This document shows positions 6,294 through 13,421 of a DNA stretch of 15,555 bases, one piece after another. Location: NCBI GenBank assembly GCA_964625145.1, contig CAZVAQ010000083.1:1-15555 (forward strand), written 5' to 3'. Position numbers and translations under genes: made by a program. Below the pieces are notes generated by a model. The model had not been told where the DNA came from. It did no database searches and worked only from the letters and a program-made list of their open reading frames with translations. This DNA is from CAYTRP01 sp964625145. GTDB lineage: Bacteria > Sumerlaeota > Sumerlaeia > SLMS01 > JAHLLQ01. Every line of letters begins with the position of its first letter. Position 1 is the first letter of the stretch.

Positions 6294-7463
6294 TCAGTCG
6301 CGGCCCGCAGCCACTACCGCTTCAAGGGCCTCCACGAATCCATCCAGCGCCTCCGACGTTGTGGATCGCCCCAGGGAGATCCTGATCGCCCCGCGCTGCC
6401 TCGCCTCGTCGTCGGTGATCGCCCGCAGGACATGGCTCACGGTGCTGCCCGAACTGGAGCAGGCCGAGGCGGCGCTGATTGCAAACCCCCGCTCGTCCAG
6501 CATCCGAACCAGCGCCCTCCCATCCTGGCCGGGGAACGAGACGTTGAGTGTACCCGGCAAAGCGCCTGCCACTGGCGTGTTCCTAATGCTCTGCGGGATC
6601 CGGTGATGGATCATCTCCCACATGCGATCCCGCAAGGCACTGAGTCGCCTGCTCTCAGCATCCAGATCTTCAACGGCCAGTCGAACCGCCGCACCAAAGC
6701 CCACGATTCCGGCCACATTCTCCGTTCCCGCCCGGAGCTTCCCCTCCTGCCCACCACCCGTAAGAAGGGGGAGAAGTCTGACTCCCGATCGCCGATAGAG
6801 CGCACCAACACCTTTGGGGCCGTACAACTTATGAGCGGAGAAAGCAGCCGAGTCGCACCCCCACCGCCCCACGTCGATCGGAATTCGGCCCAGCGCCTGA
6901 ACGGCGTCCACATGACTGATGGAAGGGGCCTTGGGCCTCGTTCTTGCAATTATTGCTTTAATATCATTGATGGTTCCGACTTCGTTGTTGGCCGCCAGTG
7001 TCGCCGCCAGACACGGCCCATCACTGCAGGCTCCTTCAACCACCTCGGGCGCCAGCCGTCCTTCACCATCCACTGGCAGCTCCACGGCTTCGAATCCGAG
7101 CAGCGCCGCCACACTCTGGACTGTCTCCCGCACCGCTGGGTGATCGGCATTGGATGTCAGGAGCCGAAGCGGTTGGCCGGCTTGAAAAGCCGCCATGGCA
7201 AAACCCCGGATGGCGATGTTATTCGCTTCCGTTCCGCCGGAAGTGAAGATGATCTCCTCCGGCCGGGCGTTGATGGCGCGTGCAATGGTACGCCGCGCGC
7301 GCTCCACTGCTGTTCGCGCGGCGATGCCCCACGAGTGAATGGAAGATGCATTGCCGTGCTCGTCACGCAGCCACGGCAGCATCTCCTCCAGGACACGCGG
7401 ATCCAGGGGAGTGGTTGCATTGTGGTCCAGATAGACGCGCGCGGCAGGGCTTGATGACTTCAT
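6294..7463 (-). CDS. Cysteine desulfurase, NifS/IscS class (PLP enzyme)
   Basis: The 389-residue product matches class-V aminotransferases that take sulfur from L-cysteine for Fe-S clusters, thiolated tRNA or cofactors. It opens with VYLDHNATTPLDPRV. It shows the TSGGTEANN motif (74-82), His108 (NADHPA), NNEVGT (159-164), the PLP lysine Lys212 (SAHKLYGPKG), RAGTENV and the active-site Cys335 in SAASACSSSGSTVSHVL. All catalytic residues are intact. I chose ATG 7463-7461, with GGGAG upstream, because homology begins soon after it; an in-frame ATG at 7502 would add 13 residues of low-complexity sequence. No IscU, SufE, MnmA or tRNA-thiolation gene is adjacent, so its sulfur acceptor cannot be told from context. 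It lies 49 bases after the TPR gene and upstream of xerC. Confidence 0.95.
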   Translation of the reverse strand: MKSSSPAARVYLDHNATTPLDPRVLEEMLPWLRDEHGNASSIHSWGIAARTAVERARRTIARAINARPEEIIFTSGGTEANNIAIRGFAMAAFQAGQPLRLLTSNADHPAVRETVQSVAALLGFEAVELPVDGEGRLAPEVVEGACSDGPCLAATLAANNEVGTINDIKAIIARTRPKAPSISHVDAVQALGRIPIDVGRWGCDSAAFSAHKLYGPKGVGALYRRSGVRLLPLLTGGGQEGKLRAGTENVAGIVGFGAAVRLAVEDLDAESRRLSALRDRMWEMIHHRIPQSIRNTPVAGALPGTLNVSFPGQDGRALVRMLDERGFAISAASACSSSGSTVSHVLRAITDDEARQRGAIRISLGRSTTSEALDGFVEALEAVVAAGRD

Positions 7464-7512
7464 CCTCGGGCCTCTCCCCCGCCCGTCATGGGCAGGATGC
7501 ATGCCGCCCGAT

Positions 7513-8982
7513 TCATCGAACGCGCGAGCTGGCGAAGACCTCGGAGAGCAGAAGCGTCGCGTTGAAGCGCGTGTCCGTGGGCAGCTTCTTGTCGATGATC
7601 ATCGCCTCGAGTATCTTCACGGCCGGCTTCAACCGGCCGGTCTTGATGCACACGTTGGCGGCATTCCAACGCAGCGCAGCCGAACGGGTGTCCAGATCCT
7701 TCAGGTCGAGCGCGAACGCCACCGCGTCTTCTCCCCTGCCGAGCGAGTCCAGTTCGTGCAGGATCATCGTGGCCGCATCGTCAGAGGGGGAGATGCCCCA
7801 CGCCTTGCGATGAAGCTCCAGCGCCTGATGGATGTTGCCGGCCGAAAATGCCAGATCCCCCAGCAATTTGATTGGAAGCCATGCATCCGGATACCGGCTG
7901 GCCAACTCCTCGGCCTTCTTCTGGCGCTGCTCCTGAGACTCCTGCCACAAGACAAGGATCTCCCCCGCCTCAACCAAGTTCGGATCGGCATCGAGCAGCT
8001 CCAACAGAAGTACCGCGGCCTCCTCGACGCGATCCTGGCGATGAAGCGCGCGGGCGAGCGTGACGCTGATTTTCGGGTCGCCAGGCTTGGACTCCAACGC
8101 CTTGCGCAGGTGCTTCTCTGCATTCACCGGCTGGTCGCGCAGCAACTCTCCCAAGCCCACATAGTGATTGGCGTCGGCGTTGCCCGGCTCCAGTTCCATG
8201 ACGCGGGCAGCCAGTAGCGAAGCGATGTCATAGCGCCGTTCGTCATACTGCGCCTTGGCCAGCTTCAACACTTCGGAGGTCTTCCGCACCGTAAGGTGCT
8301 TCTGGGCCTCCTTGATCAGTGCGTCCGCATACGCGCGGCGCGGAGCAAAGCGGCACTTCTTTAGGTCGCGGGGATTGAGGTGCAGCGGGATCAGTTCACC
8401 AATCGCCACCAACTCCTTCTGCACGCCTGCGTTGCCTGGATTCTGCTCCATGAGTTTCGAAAGCAGGCGGCGCATTTCTTCTACCTGGCCGACCCGGCCC
8501 AACACGCGCGCGCGCAACAGATTGTACGACACCGTGTTGCCAAACGCCGTTGCGGCGTCGTTGAGATGCTTGAGCGCTTCTTCCGCCTCCCCCTTCTGAA
8601 AGAGGGCCGTGCCCAGATGATACTTTGCCCGCGCGTCACCTGGCGGTTCGGAAATGATCTGGCGCAGCAGCACGATGGCCTCGTCCAACTGACCCGACTG
8701 CAACAAGCCCAGCACTTGGTCGTGCTGGTTCAATCGAGTCTGCACTGCCCGATAGGTCCACGCGTCTTCCGAATCCGGATGCTCTTCGAGAAACTTGCCA
8801 ATCCAACGGGCCATTTCCCCCACCGCGACGCCTGATGCTTCCAGCCGGCGGACTTCCTTGCGCGGAACGGGCAGGGTCTTGGGCAGTGCGTACTGCTCGC
8901 GCAGATGGGAGGGCATGGGGTGAATCACCCAACGCCCGGTGGATTCCTTGGGCTTGGGAGAGGAAGACGATGTGCGTGCCAT
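7513..8982 (-). CDS. Tetratricopeptide-repeat protein, 489 residues
   Basis: The product is largely helical, with repeated TPR signatures: residues 88-147 (VLGLLQSGQLDEAIVLLRQI, then YHLGTALFQKGEAEEALKHL), 153-182, 240-300 (YDERRYDIASLLAARVMELEPGNADANHYVGLGELL) and 305-333 (LARALHRQDRVEEAAVLLLE), with degenerate repeats at 370-400 and 437-463. No signal peptide or catalytic domain is visible, so it is probably a cytoplasmic scaffold of unknown partner. The first 45 residues are polar and Pro/Ser-rich. ATG 8982-8980 has AGGA five bases upstream; a longer frame from 9051 would start inside the terminator hairpin of the preceding gene and is rejected. The gene heads the unit that includes the cysteine desulfurase and recombinase. 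Confidence 0.85.
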   Translation of the reverse strand: MARTSSSSPKPKESTGRWVIHPMPSHLREQYALPKTLPVPRKEVRRLEASGVAVGEMARWIGKFLEEHPDSEDAWTYRAVQTRLNQHDQVLGLLQSGQLDEAIVLLRQIISEPPGDARAKYHLGTALFQKGEAEEALKHLNDAATAFGNTVSYNLLRARVLGRVGQVEEMRRLLSKLMEQNPGNAGVQKELVAIGELIPLHLNPRDLKKCRFAPRRAYADALIKEAQKHLTVRKTSEVLKLAKAQYDERRYDIASLLAARVMELEPGNADANHYVGLGELLRDQPVNAEKHLRKALESKPGDPKISVTLARALHRQDRVEEAAVLLLELLDADPNLVEAGEILVLWQESQEQRQKKAEELASRYPDAWLPIKLLGDLAFSAGNIHQALELHRKAWGISPSDDAATMILHELDSLGRGEDAVAFALDLKDLDTRSAALRWNAANVCIKTGRLKPAVKILEAMIIDKKLPTDTRFNATLLLSEVFASSRVR

Positions 8983-9011
8983 GAGTGTCCTGGGAAAGTG
9001 AGTTCGAGGGG

Positions 9012-9040
9012 AAAAAGGCCCGCCCGTTGTCGGGCGGGCC
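9012..9040 (-). terminator. Strong intrinsic terminator after the [DNS]PF/Gly-rich protein gene
   Basis: GGCCCGCCCG (9017-9026) and CGGGCGGGCC (9031-9040) form a perfect 10-bp GC stem with the four-base loop TTGT. On the minus strand five T follow directly (9012-9016). It lies 42 bases beyond the stop codon at 9083 and just before the TPR gene start, so it separates the two transcripts. Confidence 0.93.
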
Positions 9041-9082
9041 ATGAAGTTCAAAGTTCCTGCTGGGAGACCGGAAGTGGAGACG

Positions 9083-10456
9083 TCAGTCCTCCTGCGTTCT
9101 TAGTGTCCCATCTGAAGGATTCAGGATGTCGTAGGGCGTCAGGCTCATCGTGTCGGTGATGACCACGAATGCGTTGACCGGATTGTCGGCCGGAACATTT
9201 CCCGGGCGGTACAGCTCGAAGCGACGTCCTTCCACCATGGCGACGGAGCCACGATAGCGACGATCCCAATCGAGGACGAAATCCCTCAGGCTTGTGCGCT
9301 GCTCATCACGCCAATCAGCATAGGCAACGCGGCGCTCGGCGCGATCGACGAGACGCTCCGCGAGGCCCGCCATGAACTCTTCCTGGCGTGCTTCCAGATC
9401 GCGGACACGGCCCTGGGCTGTGTCGAACATGTCGATCACATTTCGGCGGATGGATTCCGCCGTCACCGGCGGCCCATCCGCTCCCGCGGCACCACCAAAT
9501 CCGAACCCGCCACCAAAGCCGCCACCGAACTGGCCTGCCCCGAATTCGTCGCCAAAGCCACCGCCAAACTGCCCGCCACCGAATTCACCGGCAAATCCGC
9601 CACCAATAGAACCGGGATCAGAGAACCCACCGCCGAATTGACCGCCGCCAAATTGGCCTCCACCAAACTGCCCGCCACCAATGCCGGGCACTCCACCGAT
9701 GCCACCACCACCTGCGCCCTGCAGCAACTCTGCCGCAGCCTGCAACGCGGCAGTCCGCGGGTCAGGCTGGCCGGGCCAGCGGACCATGCTCATGAGCGAC
9801 TGCTCCACATCGCCACCCAGATTCACGCGCTCGACATAGTCGGCCCACAGATCCAGTTGCTCGTAGTAATGCACCCACTCGACCCAGATGTCGGGCGGGG
9901 TCTGATTGTCATAGCCAACCAAGGTGCCGTTGCGAATGTCCTCGCGGAACTTATCCTTTCGCTCCGTGTCAAAGGCTTCCGCTTCTTCCTTGGTGAGATC
10001 CCGGCGAACAACCACCTCGCGGCCGTCCCATGCGACTGTCCTCTGGTAACGGAACTCGTGAACACGGTTGATGCCATCCGGATTCATGGTCCCGGTGGCG
10101 GAGAGTTCCGTCGTGGGGATGGGAGCAGTTGCTTCCGCAGGATTGAAGAAGGGATTGTCCTCGTTCGAGAACGCACCTTCCGGCGCTCGGGCCAAGGGAT
10201 CCTGGGGAGTCGTTTCTCCCGGCTCCGCATCGATGAAGGGACTCATCACATCGGCCCCTTCGCTGAACGGATCCACGAAGGGATTCATGGGATCGGAAGT
10301 TACCTGGCCTGGGGTGTCCAAATTCTGCCCCACGGCAAATGGGTCGCCGGCGAAAGGGTCGGCGAAAGGGTCATCCTGCTGGGCCATCACGGGGCTGGCG
10401 GCCAAGCCGACTGCCAGTGATGCCAGAGCAAGCGAGCATGTCCAACGAGCGCGCAT
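9083..10456 (-). CDS. Secreted protein with [DNS]PF repeats and a Gly-Gln-Phe-rich tract
   Basis: I do not recognise the family. The 457-residue product starts at ATG 10456-10454, with GGAGG eight bases upstream. A signal peptide (MRARWTCSLALASLAVGLAA, then SPVMA) predicts cleavage near residue 25 and export. Residues 29-106 carry repeated DPF, NPF and SPF triplets (at 29, 33, 38, 58, 62, 72 and 101). Residues 130-235 form a mixed, Trp/Tyr-rich folded region (PPDIWVEWVHYYEQLDLW). Residues 247-324 are a glycine-rich tract built on GGGQFGGG and GGGF units. Residues 345-395 are charged and helical, perhaps coiled coil, followed by a beta-rich end (RFELYRPGN, AFVVITD). The gene stands alone between a divergent promoter region and a strong terminator. 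A structural surface or periplasmic role is inferred from composition only. Confidence 0.85.
   Translation of the reverse strand: MRARWTCSLALASLAVGLAASPVMAQQDDPFADPFAGDPFAVGQNLDTPGQVTSDPMNPFVDPFSEGADVMSPFIDAEPGETTPQDPLARAPEGAFSNEDNPFFNPAEATAPIPTTELSATGTMNPDGINRVHEFRYQRTVAWDGREVVVRRDLTKEEAEAFDTERKDKFREDIRNGTLVGYDNQTPPDIWVEWVHYYEQLDLWADYVERVNLGGDVEQSLMSMVRWPGQPDPRTAALQAAAELLQGAGGGGIGGVPGIGGGQFGGGQFGGGQFGGGFSDPGSIGGGFAGEFGGGQFGGGFGDEFGAGQFGGGFGGGFGFGGAAGADGPPVTAESIRRNVIDMFDTAQGRVRDLEARQEEFMAGLAERLVDRAERRVAYADWRDEQRTSLRDFVLDWDRRYRGSVAMVEGRRFELYRPGNVPADNPVNAFVVITDTMSLTPYDILNPSDGTLRTQED
9473..9718 (-). repeat. Repetitive DNA coding the GGGQFGGG tract
   Basis: This stretch encodes residues 247-328 of the secreted protein. 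Units reading GGGQFGGG or GGGFGGG recur with small codon differences, three of them in close tandem at about residues 260-277. The synonymous variation between units suggests the tract is old and maintained as protein rather than a recent slippage product. The opposite strand gives Pro/Asn-rich spurious frames. Confidence 0.75.
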
Positions 10457-10637
10457 CCGAGAATCCTCCGGGGGGTCTAAGCCCGTCTTTGCCAGAGCAG
10501 TAGACGGCAACGCCGGAGGGGACGGCAAGGAAAAATACCGTTTCGCGGTTGCGCCCGGTGCAAGGGCTGGGCCAAGCGCTCGTGTCCCTGCAATCAGATC
10601 CCCCCGAACCTCATCCAGAACCCTCCGGCCAGCCTCC
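10457..10637. other. Divergent intergenic region (181 bases)
   Basis: Two genes are read away from this region: the secreted repeat protein to the left and the glycosyltransferase to the right. Promoters for both should lie here. On the minus strand TTGCAC (10558-10563) and TATTTT (10532-10537) are the best -35/-10-like pair, but their 20-base spacing is too long to be convincing. ACCG-TTTCG-CGGT at 10537-10549 is a short dyad that overlaps it. The only clear translation signal is the GGAGG before 10456; the plus-strand gene has none. Confidence 0.4.
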
Positions 10638-12113
10638 ATGAATGGAACTACCAACCCCTCCAACAACAAGCCGGAAGCCATCAGGAAACTCTCGATCCTC
10701 ATTCCGGTTTACAACGAGCGCCGCACCCTTCGGACTCTCTTGGAGCGGGTGCTGGCGGCACCCCTCCCCTGCGAGCGTGAGCTCGTCATCGTGGACGACT
10801 GTTCCACCGACGGCAGCCGGGAATACCTGATCGAGTTTGCCAAGCAGCACCCGGACACGGTCCGCCTGATTCTTCACAAGAAGAACTCCGGCAAGGGTGC
10901 CGGTATTCGCACGGCTATCCGCCATTTCACCGGCGACTGGGCCCTGATCCAGGACGCGGACCTTGAGTATGACCCTTTCGAGTACGAGCGCCTGCTGGCG
11001 CCGGTGCAGGATGGGGTGGCCGATGCCGTCTTTGGTTCCCGGTTCATGGCGGGCCGCTACCGCCGGGCCATGTACTTCTGGCACACCATGGTCAACAACG
11101 TCCTGACCATAGCCTCCAACATCCTCAACGACCTGAACCTGACGGACATGGAGACCTGCTACAAGCTCGTCCGCGGGGATATCCTGAAGAATCTGGTCAT
11201 CCGCAGCAAGGGCTTCGACCTGGAACCGGAACTGACCACGAAGCTGGCCCGGTGGGGAGCCCGCATCTACGAAGTTCCCATCTCCTATCGCGGCAGGAGC
11301 TATGCGGAGGGAAAGAAGATCGGCCCGCGCGATGCCTTCTTCGCCTTCCGCGCGATGATCAAGTATCGCTACTTCGATCCGCACTACACCACTCACGACG
11401 GCTTCCTGATCCTGCAGGCCGTGCGTCGCGCCCGGCGTTTCAATCGCTGGATGTTCTCCCAGATTGAAAAGTACATCGGCGATGATGTCCTGGAAGCTGG
11501 TTGCGGGATCGGCAATCTGACGGAACTGTTGCTCGATCGCAAGCGTCTGGTCGCGGTGGATTACGAAGACTTCTACGTCGACCGAATCCAGCAGGCCTAT
11601 GGCCACCTCGAGAATCTGGAAGTTGGCCGCGCAGACCTGACGCGCATGGAGGACTTGACCGCCGCACAGAACGGCAAGGCGTTCGACACGATCATCTGCC
11701 TGAATGTCATGGAGCACATCAAGGATGACCATGTCGTGCTCGACAACTTCTACAAGGCGCTCACTCCCGGCGGGCGGGCCATCATCCTGGTCCCTCACGA
11801 TCCGGATCTCTACACCGACGTGGACAAGACACTGGGGCATTACAGGCGTTACACGCAGGAAGAGCTGGCCCAAAAGCTGCAGAAGGCGGGCTTCAAGGTC
11901 TTGCGCACGTGGGGCTTCAATCGCGTGGGCGGATTGGGATGGCGGGTGTCGGGCAAGCTCCTTGGCCGCAAGACGCTGAGCGCCGGACAGATGAAGTGGT
12001 TCGAAATTCTCATGCCCATCAGCCGGTTGTTGGAGAAGATACCTTTTCATTCCCACACCAGCGTGATTTGCGTGGGCGAGAAACCGAAGGAGAGCAAGGA
12101 GGACGGGAAGTGA
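10638..12113 (+). CDS. Bifunctional family-2 glycosyltransferase / SAM-dependent methyltransferase
   Basis: The 491-residue product joins two domains. Residues 17-245 are a GT-A family-2 glycosyltransferase of the dolichol-phosphate-mannose-synthase-like group: LSILIPVYNERRTL (18-31), VDDCSTDGS (52-60), NSGKGAGIRTAI and the metal-binding QDADLEYDP (Asp106, Asp108). Residues 270-480 are a class I methyltransferase: VLEAGCGIGNL (284-294) is SAM motif I, VAVDYE follows, and CLNVMEHI (354-361) and LTPGGRAIILVPH (375-387) complete the fold. No membrane helices follow the transferase domain, so it is probably cytoplasmic or membrane-associated; sugar donor and acceptor are unknown. ATG 10638 is the only start that does not overlap the opposite gene, but it lacks a Shine-Dalgarno sequence. 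The stop overlaps the hisH start. Confidence 0.92.
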   Translation: MNGTTNPSNNKPEAIRKLSILIPVYNERRTLRTLLERVLAAPLPCERELVIVDDCSTDGSREYLIEFAKQHPDTVRLILHKKNSGKGAGIRTAIRHFTGDWALIQDADLEYDPFEYERLLAPVQDGVADAVFGSRFMAGRYRRAMYFWHTMVNNVLTIASNILNDLNLTDMETCYKLVRGDILKNLVIRSKGFDLEPELTTKLARWGARIYEVPISYRGRSYAEGKKIGPRDAFFAFRAMIKYRYFDPHYTTHDGFLILQAVRRARRFNRWMFSQIEKYIGDDVLEAGCGIGNLTELLLDRKRLVAVDYEDFYVDRIQQAYGHLENLEVGRADLTRMEDLTAAQNGKAFDTIICLNVMEHIKDDHVVLDNFYKALTPGGRAIILVPHDPDLYTDVDKTLGHYRRYTQEELAQKLQKAGFKVLRTWGFNRVGGLGWRVSGKLLGRKTLSAGQMKWFEILMPISRLLEKIPFHSHTSVICVGEKPKESKEDGK

Positions 12114-12763
12114 CCGCGGAACCAAGCATCGCCATTGTTGATTACGGCATGGGCAACCTGCGCAGCGTCGAGAAGGCGCTGGAGCACGTCGGCCATCATG
12201 CCGTGGTCACCAGCGATGCGGCCGTCATTTCCCGTGCCGACGGCGTCATTCTGCCGGGCGTGGGCGCCTTTGGTGATGCCATGGCTGAACTGCGATCGCG
12301 TTCCATCCTTGATGTGGTCAGGCAAAGAGCCATTGAAGCTCGCGACGGTGGCCGGCCGTTCCTTGGTATATGCCTAGGCATGCAAGTCTTGGTGGATCGT
12401 GGCGAGGAATCCGGCGGCTGCGTAGGCATGGGCGTGATTCCCGGCGAGTGCAATCGCCTGATCCGACCCGGACTGAAGGTGCCGCACATGGGATGGAACG
12501 CGCTGCAGTTCACCCAGGATGATTGCAGCCTCTTCAGCGGACTGCCTTCATCGGCCTACGTCTACTTTGTGCATAGCTACGCCGTGGTTCCGCAACAACC
12601 CGATGTGGTTTCGGCGGTCGTGGATTACGGTGGCGAAGTCGTCGCTGCCCTTCACGTGGGCAACCTGTACGCGACGCAGTTCCACCCGGAGAAGAGCCAA
12701 GAGGTTGGCCTGCAGATGCTGGCCAATTTCGGCCGGCTCCTGCACGCGGTGACTGCGGCCTAG
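12110..12763 (+). CDS. hisH: Imidazole glycerol phosphate synthase, glutamine amidotransferase subunit
   Basis: The 217-residue product is a class I glutamine amidotransferase of the HisH type. It supplies ammonia from glutamine to HisF, which makes imidazole glycerol phosphate and AICAR in histidine synthesis. It shows IAIVDYGMGNLRSVEKAL near the N terminus, ILPGVGAFGDAM (47-58), the nucleophile Cys88 in GICLGMQ, PHMGWN (125-130), YFVHSYAV (152-159) and His192/Glu194 in QFHPEKS, so the triad is intact. The start is GTG at 12110, overlapping the upstream stop as GTGA, with AGGAGG seven bases before it; this implies translational coupling to the glycosyltransferase gene. No hisF or other his gene is nearby. 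A paralogue serving surface-sugar amidation is a less likely alternative, since no WbpG-like gene is seen. Confidence 0.93.
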   Translation: MTAEPSIAIVDYGMGNLRSVEKALEHVGHHAVVTSDAAVISRADGVILPGVGAFGDAMAELRSRSILDVVRQRAIEARDGGRPFLGICLGMQVLVDRGEESGGCVGMGVIPGECNRLIRPGLKVPHMGWNALQFTQDDCSLFSGLPSSAYVYFVHSYAVVPQQPDVVSAVVDYGGEVVAALHVGNLYATQFHPEKSQEVGLQMLANFGRLLHAVTAA

Positions 12764-12775
12764 GCCCACTTCTTC

Positions 12776-12958
12776 CTACTGGACGGGCACGTCCACGCTG
12801 TACCTGCCCCGCTCATCGGTTTCCCGAACATCCGGGTTGTATGGCTCCATCTCGCCCGGTCGTTCCTCCGGCGGCGGCAGGTACTTCTTTCCGCCACAAG
12901 CGGTTGCCGTTATCATGACAAGTGAAAGAATGGCGACGGCGTAAGCGGTGACTCTCAT
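12776..12958 (-). CDS. Small putative lipoprotein, 60 residues
   Basis: The product starts MRVTAYAVAILSLVMITATAC and has a hydrophobic signal segment ending at Cys21. The residue three before Cys is Ala, so the lipobox is imperfect. The mature part is about 40 residues, polar and Pro/Glu/Asp-rich (KKYLPPPEERPGEMEPYN), with no predicted fold. I do not recognise a family. The ATG at 12958-12956 overlaps the stop of the YcfL-like gene as ATGA and has GGAGG ten bases upstream inside that gene, so it is probably translated by coupling. It is the last gene of the four-gene lipoprotein operon and ends only 12 bases from the convergent hisH stop. Confidence 0.72.
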   Translation of the reverse strand: MRVTAYAVAILSLVMITATACGGKKYLPPPEERPGEMEPYNPDVRETDERGRYSVDVPVQ

Positions 12959-13398
12959 GGTCTGCGGACCTCCACCGTGAATGATTGGGCGGTGTTGGAA
13001 ACGGATGTGGACTCGTAGGTCTGCGACTGTTGCGGCGCGAAGAACAGATAGGTCCATTCGGTTTCGTCGCCGGTGGAAAGACTCAGGTCGTCCTTGTAGA
13101 CTGTCCGGACGAGCACATCCAGGTCCTTGCGCGTGGAGTTGCGCAGGGCCACGCGCACGCGAAGGCGGCCGTCCGGCAGGCGCTGCGCGTCCGCGATGTC
13201 CGCCGCGACGCGGTTGCGCAGGTCGCGGTCGAGGATGTTGACCGGTTGGCCCGATGCGGTGATCGCACGCTGGTCCATCCGGGCCAGGTTCGGTGCCGAG
13301 GAGCGCTTGCTGCATCCTGTCGACGCGACGGCAAGGGCCATCGCCACGGCGAGCGACAGGAGTGGTAACAGTGAGCTTGCGGGCAGTGGCGATTTCAC
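12955..13398 (-). CDS. YcfL-like (DUF1425-type) lipoprotein
   Basis: The 147-residue product starts at GTG 13398-13396 with AAGGAG seven bases upstream. A long hydrophobic signal ends in STGC (Cys29), so a lipoprotein is predicted. The mature part has the pattern of the YcfL family: LRVRVALRNSTRKDLDVLVRTVYKD, then TEWTYLFFAPQQSQTYESTS and a C-terminal SFTVEVR strand, which suggests an Ig-like beta sandwich. YcfL is encoded next to lpoB in enteric bacteria; its function is not established. The gene is 23 bases after the COG3014-like gene and overlaps the small lipoprotein by 4 bases, so all four are likely one transcript. Family assignment is by pattern and context, with moderate confidence. 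Confidence 0.75.
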   Translation of the reverse strand: MKSPLPASSLLPLLSLAVAMALAVASTGCSKRSSAPNLARMDQRAITASGQPVNILDRDLRNRVAADIADAQRLPDGRLRVRVALRNSTRKDLDVLVRTVYKDDLSLSTGDETEWTYLFFAPQQSQTYESTSVSNTAQSFTVEVRRP

Positions 13399-13421
13399 GT
13401 CGTGTCTCCTTGGGTTGGATC

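Noticed and set aside
6174..7454. A 426-codon plus-strand open frame opposite the cysteine desulfurase gene
   Set aside because: All desulfurase motifs, including Lys212 and Cys335, lie on the minus strand here; the plus frame shows no domain.
10530..10550. ACCG/CGGT hairpin followed by ATTTTT on the minus strand, upstream of the secreted repeat protein
   Set aside because: A 4-bp stem is too weak for an attenuator, and the T-run could equally be part of a promoter.
10611..12125. A 504-codon minus-strand open frame opposite the glycosyltransferase gene
   Set aside because: The plus strand has unmistakable GT2 and methyltransferase motifs over the same bases. The minus frame has no recognisable domain; long shadow frames are expected at this GC content.
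12757..12766. Perfect 10-bp palindrome GGCCTAGGCC containing the hisH stop codon
   Set aside because: Too short to form a stable hairpin and without a T-run, so it is not a terminator for the convergent genes; probably chance.
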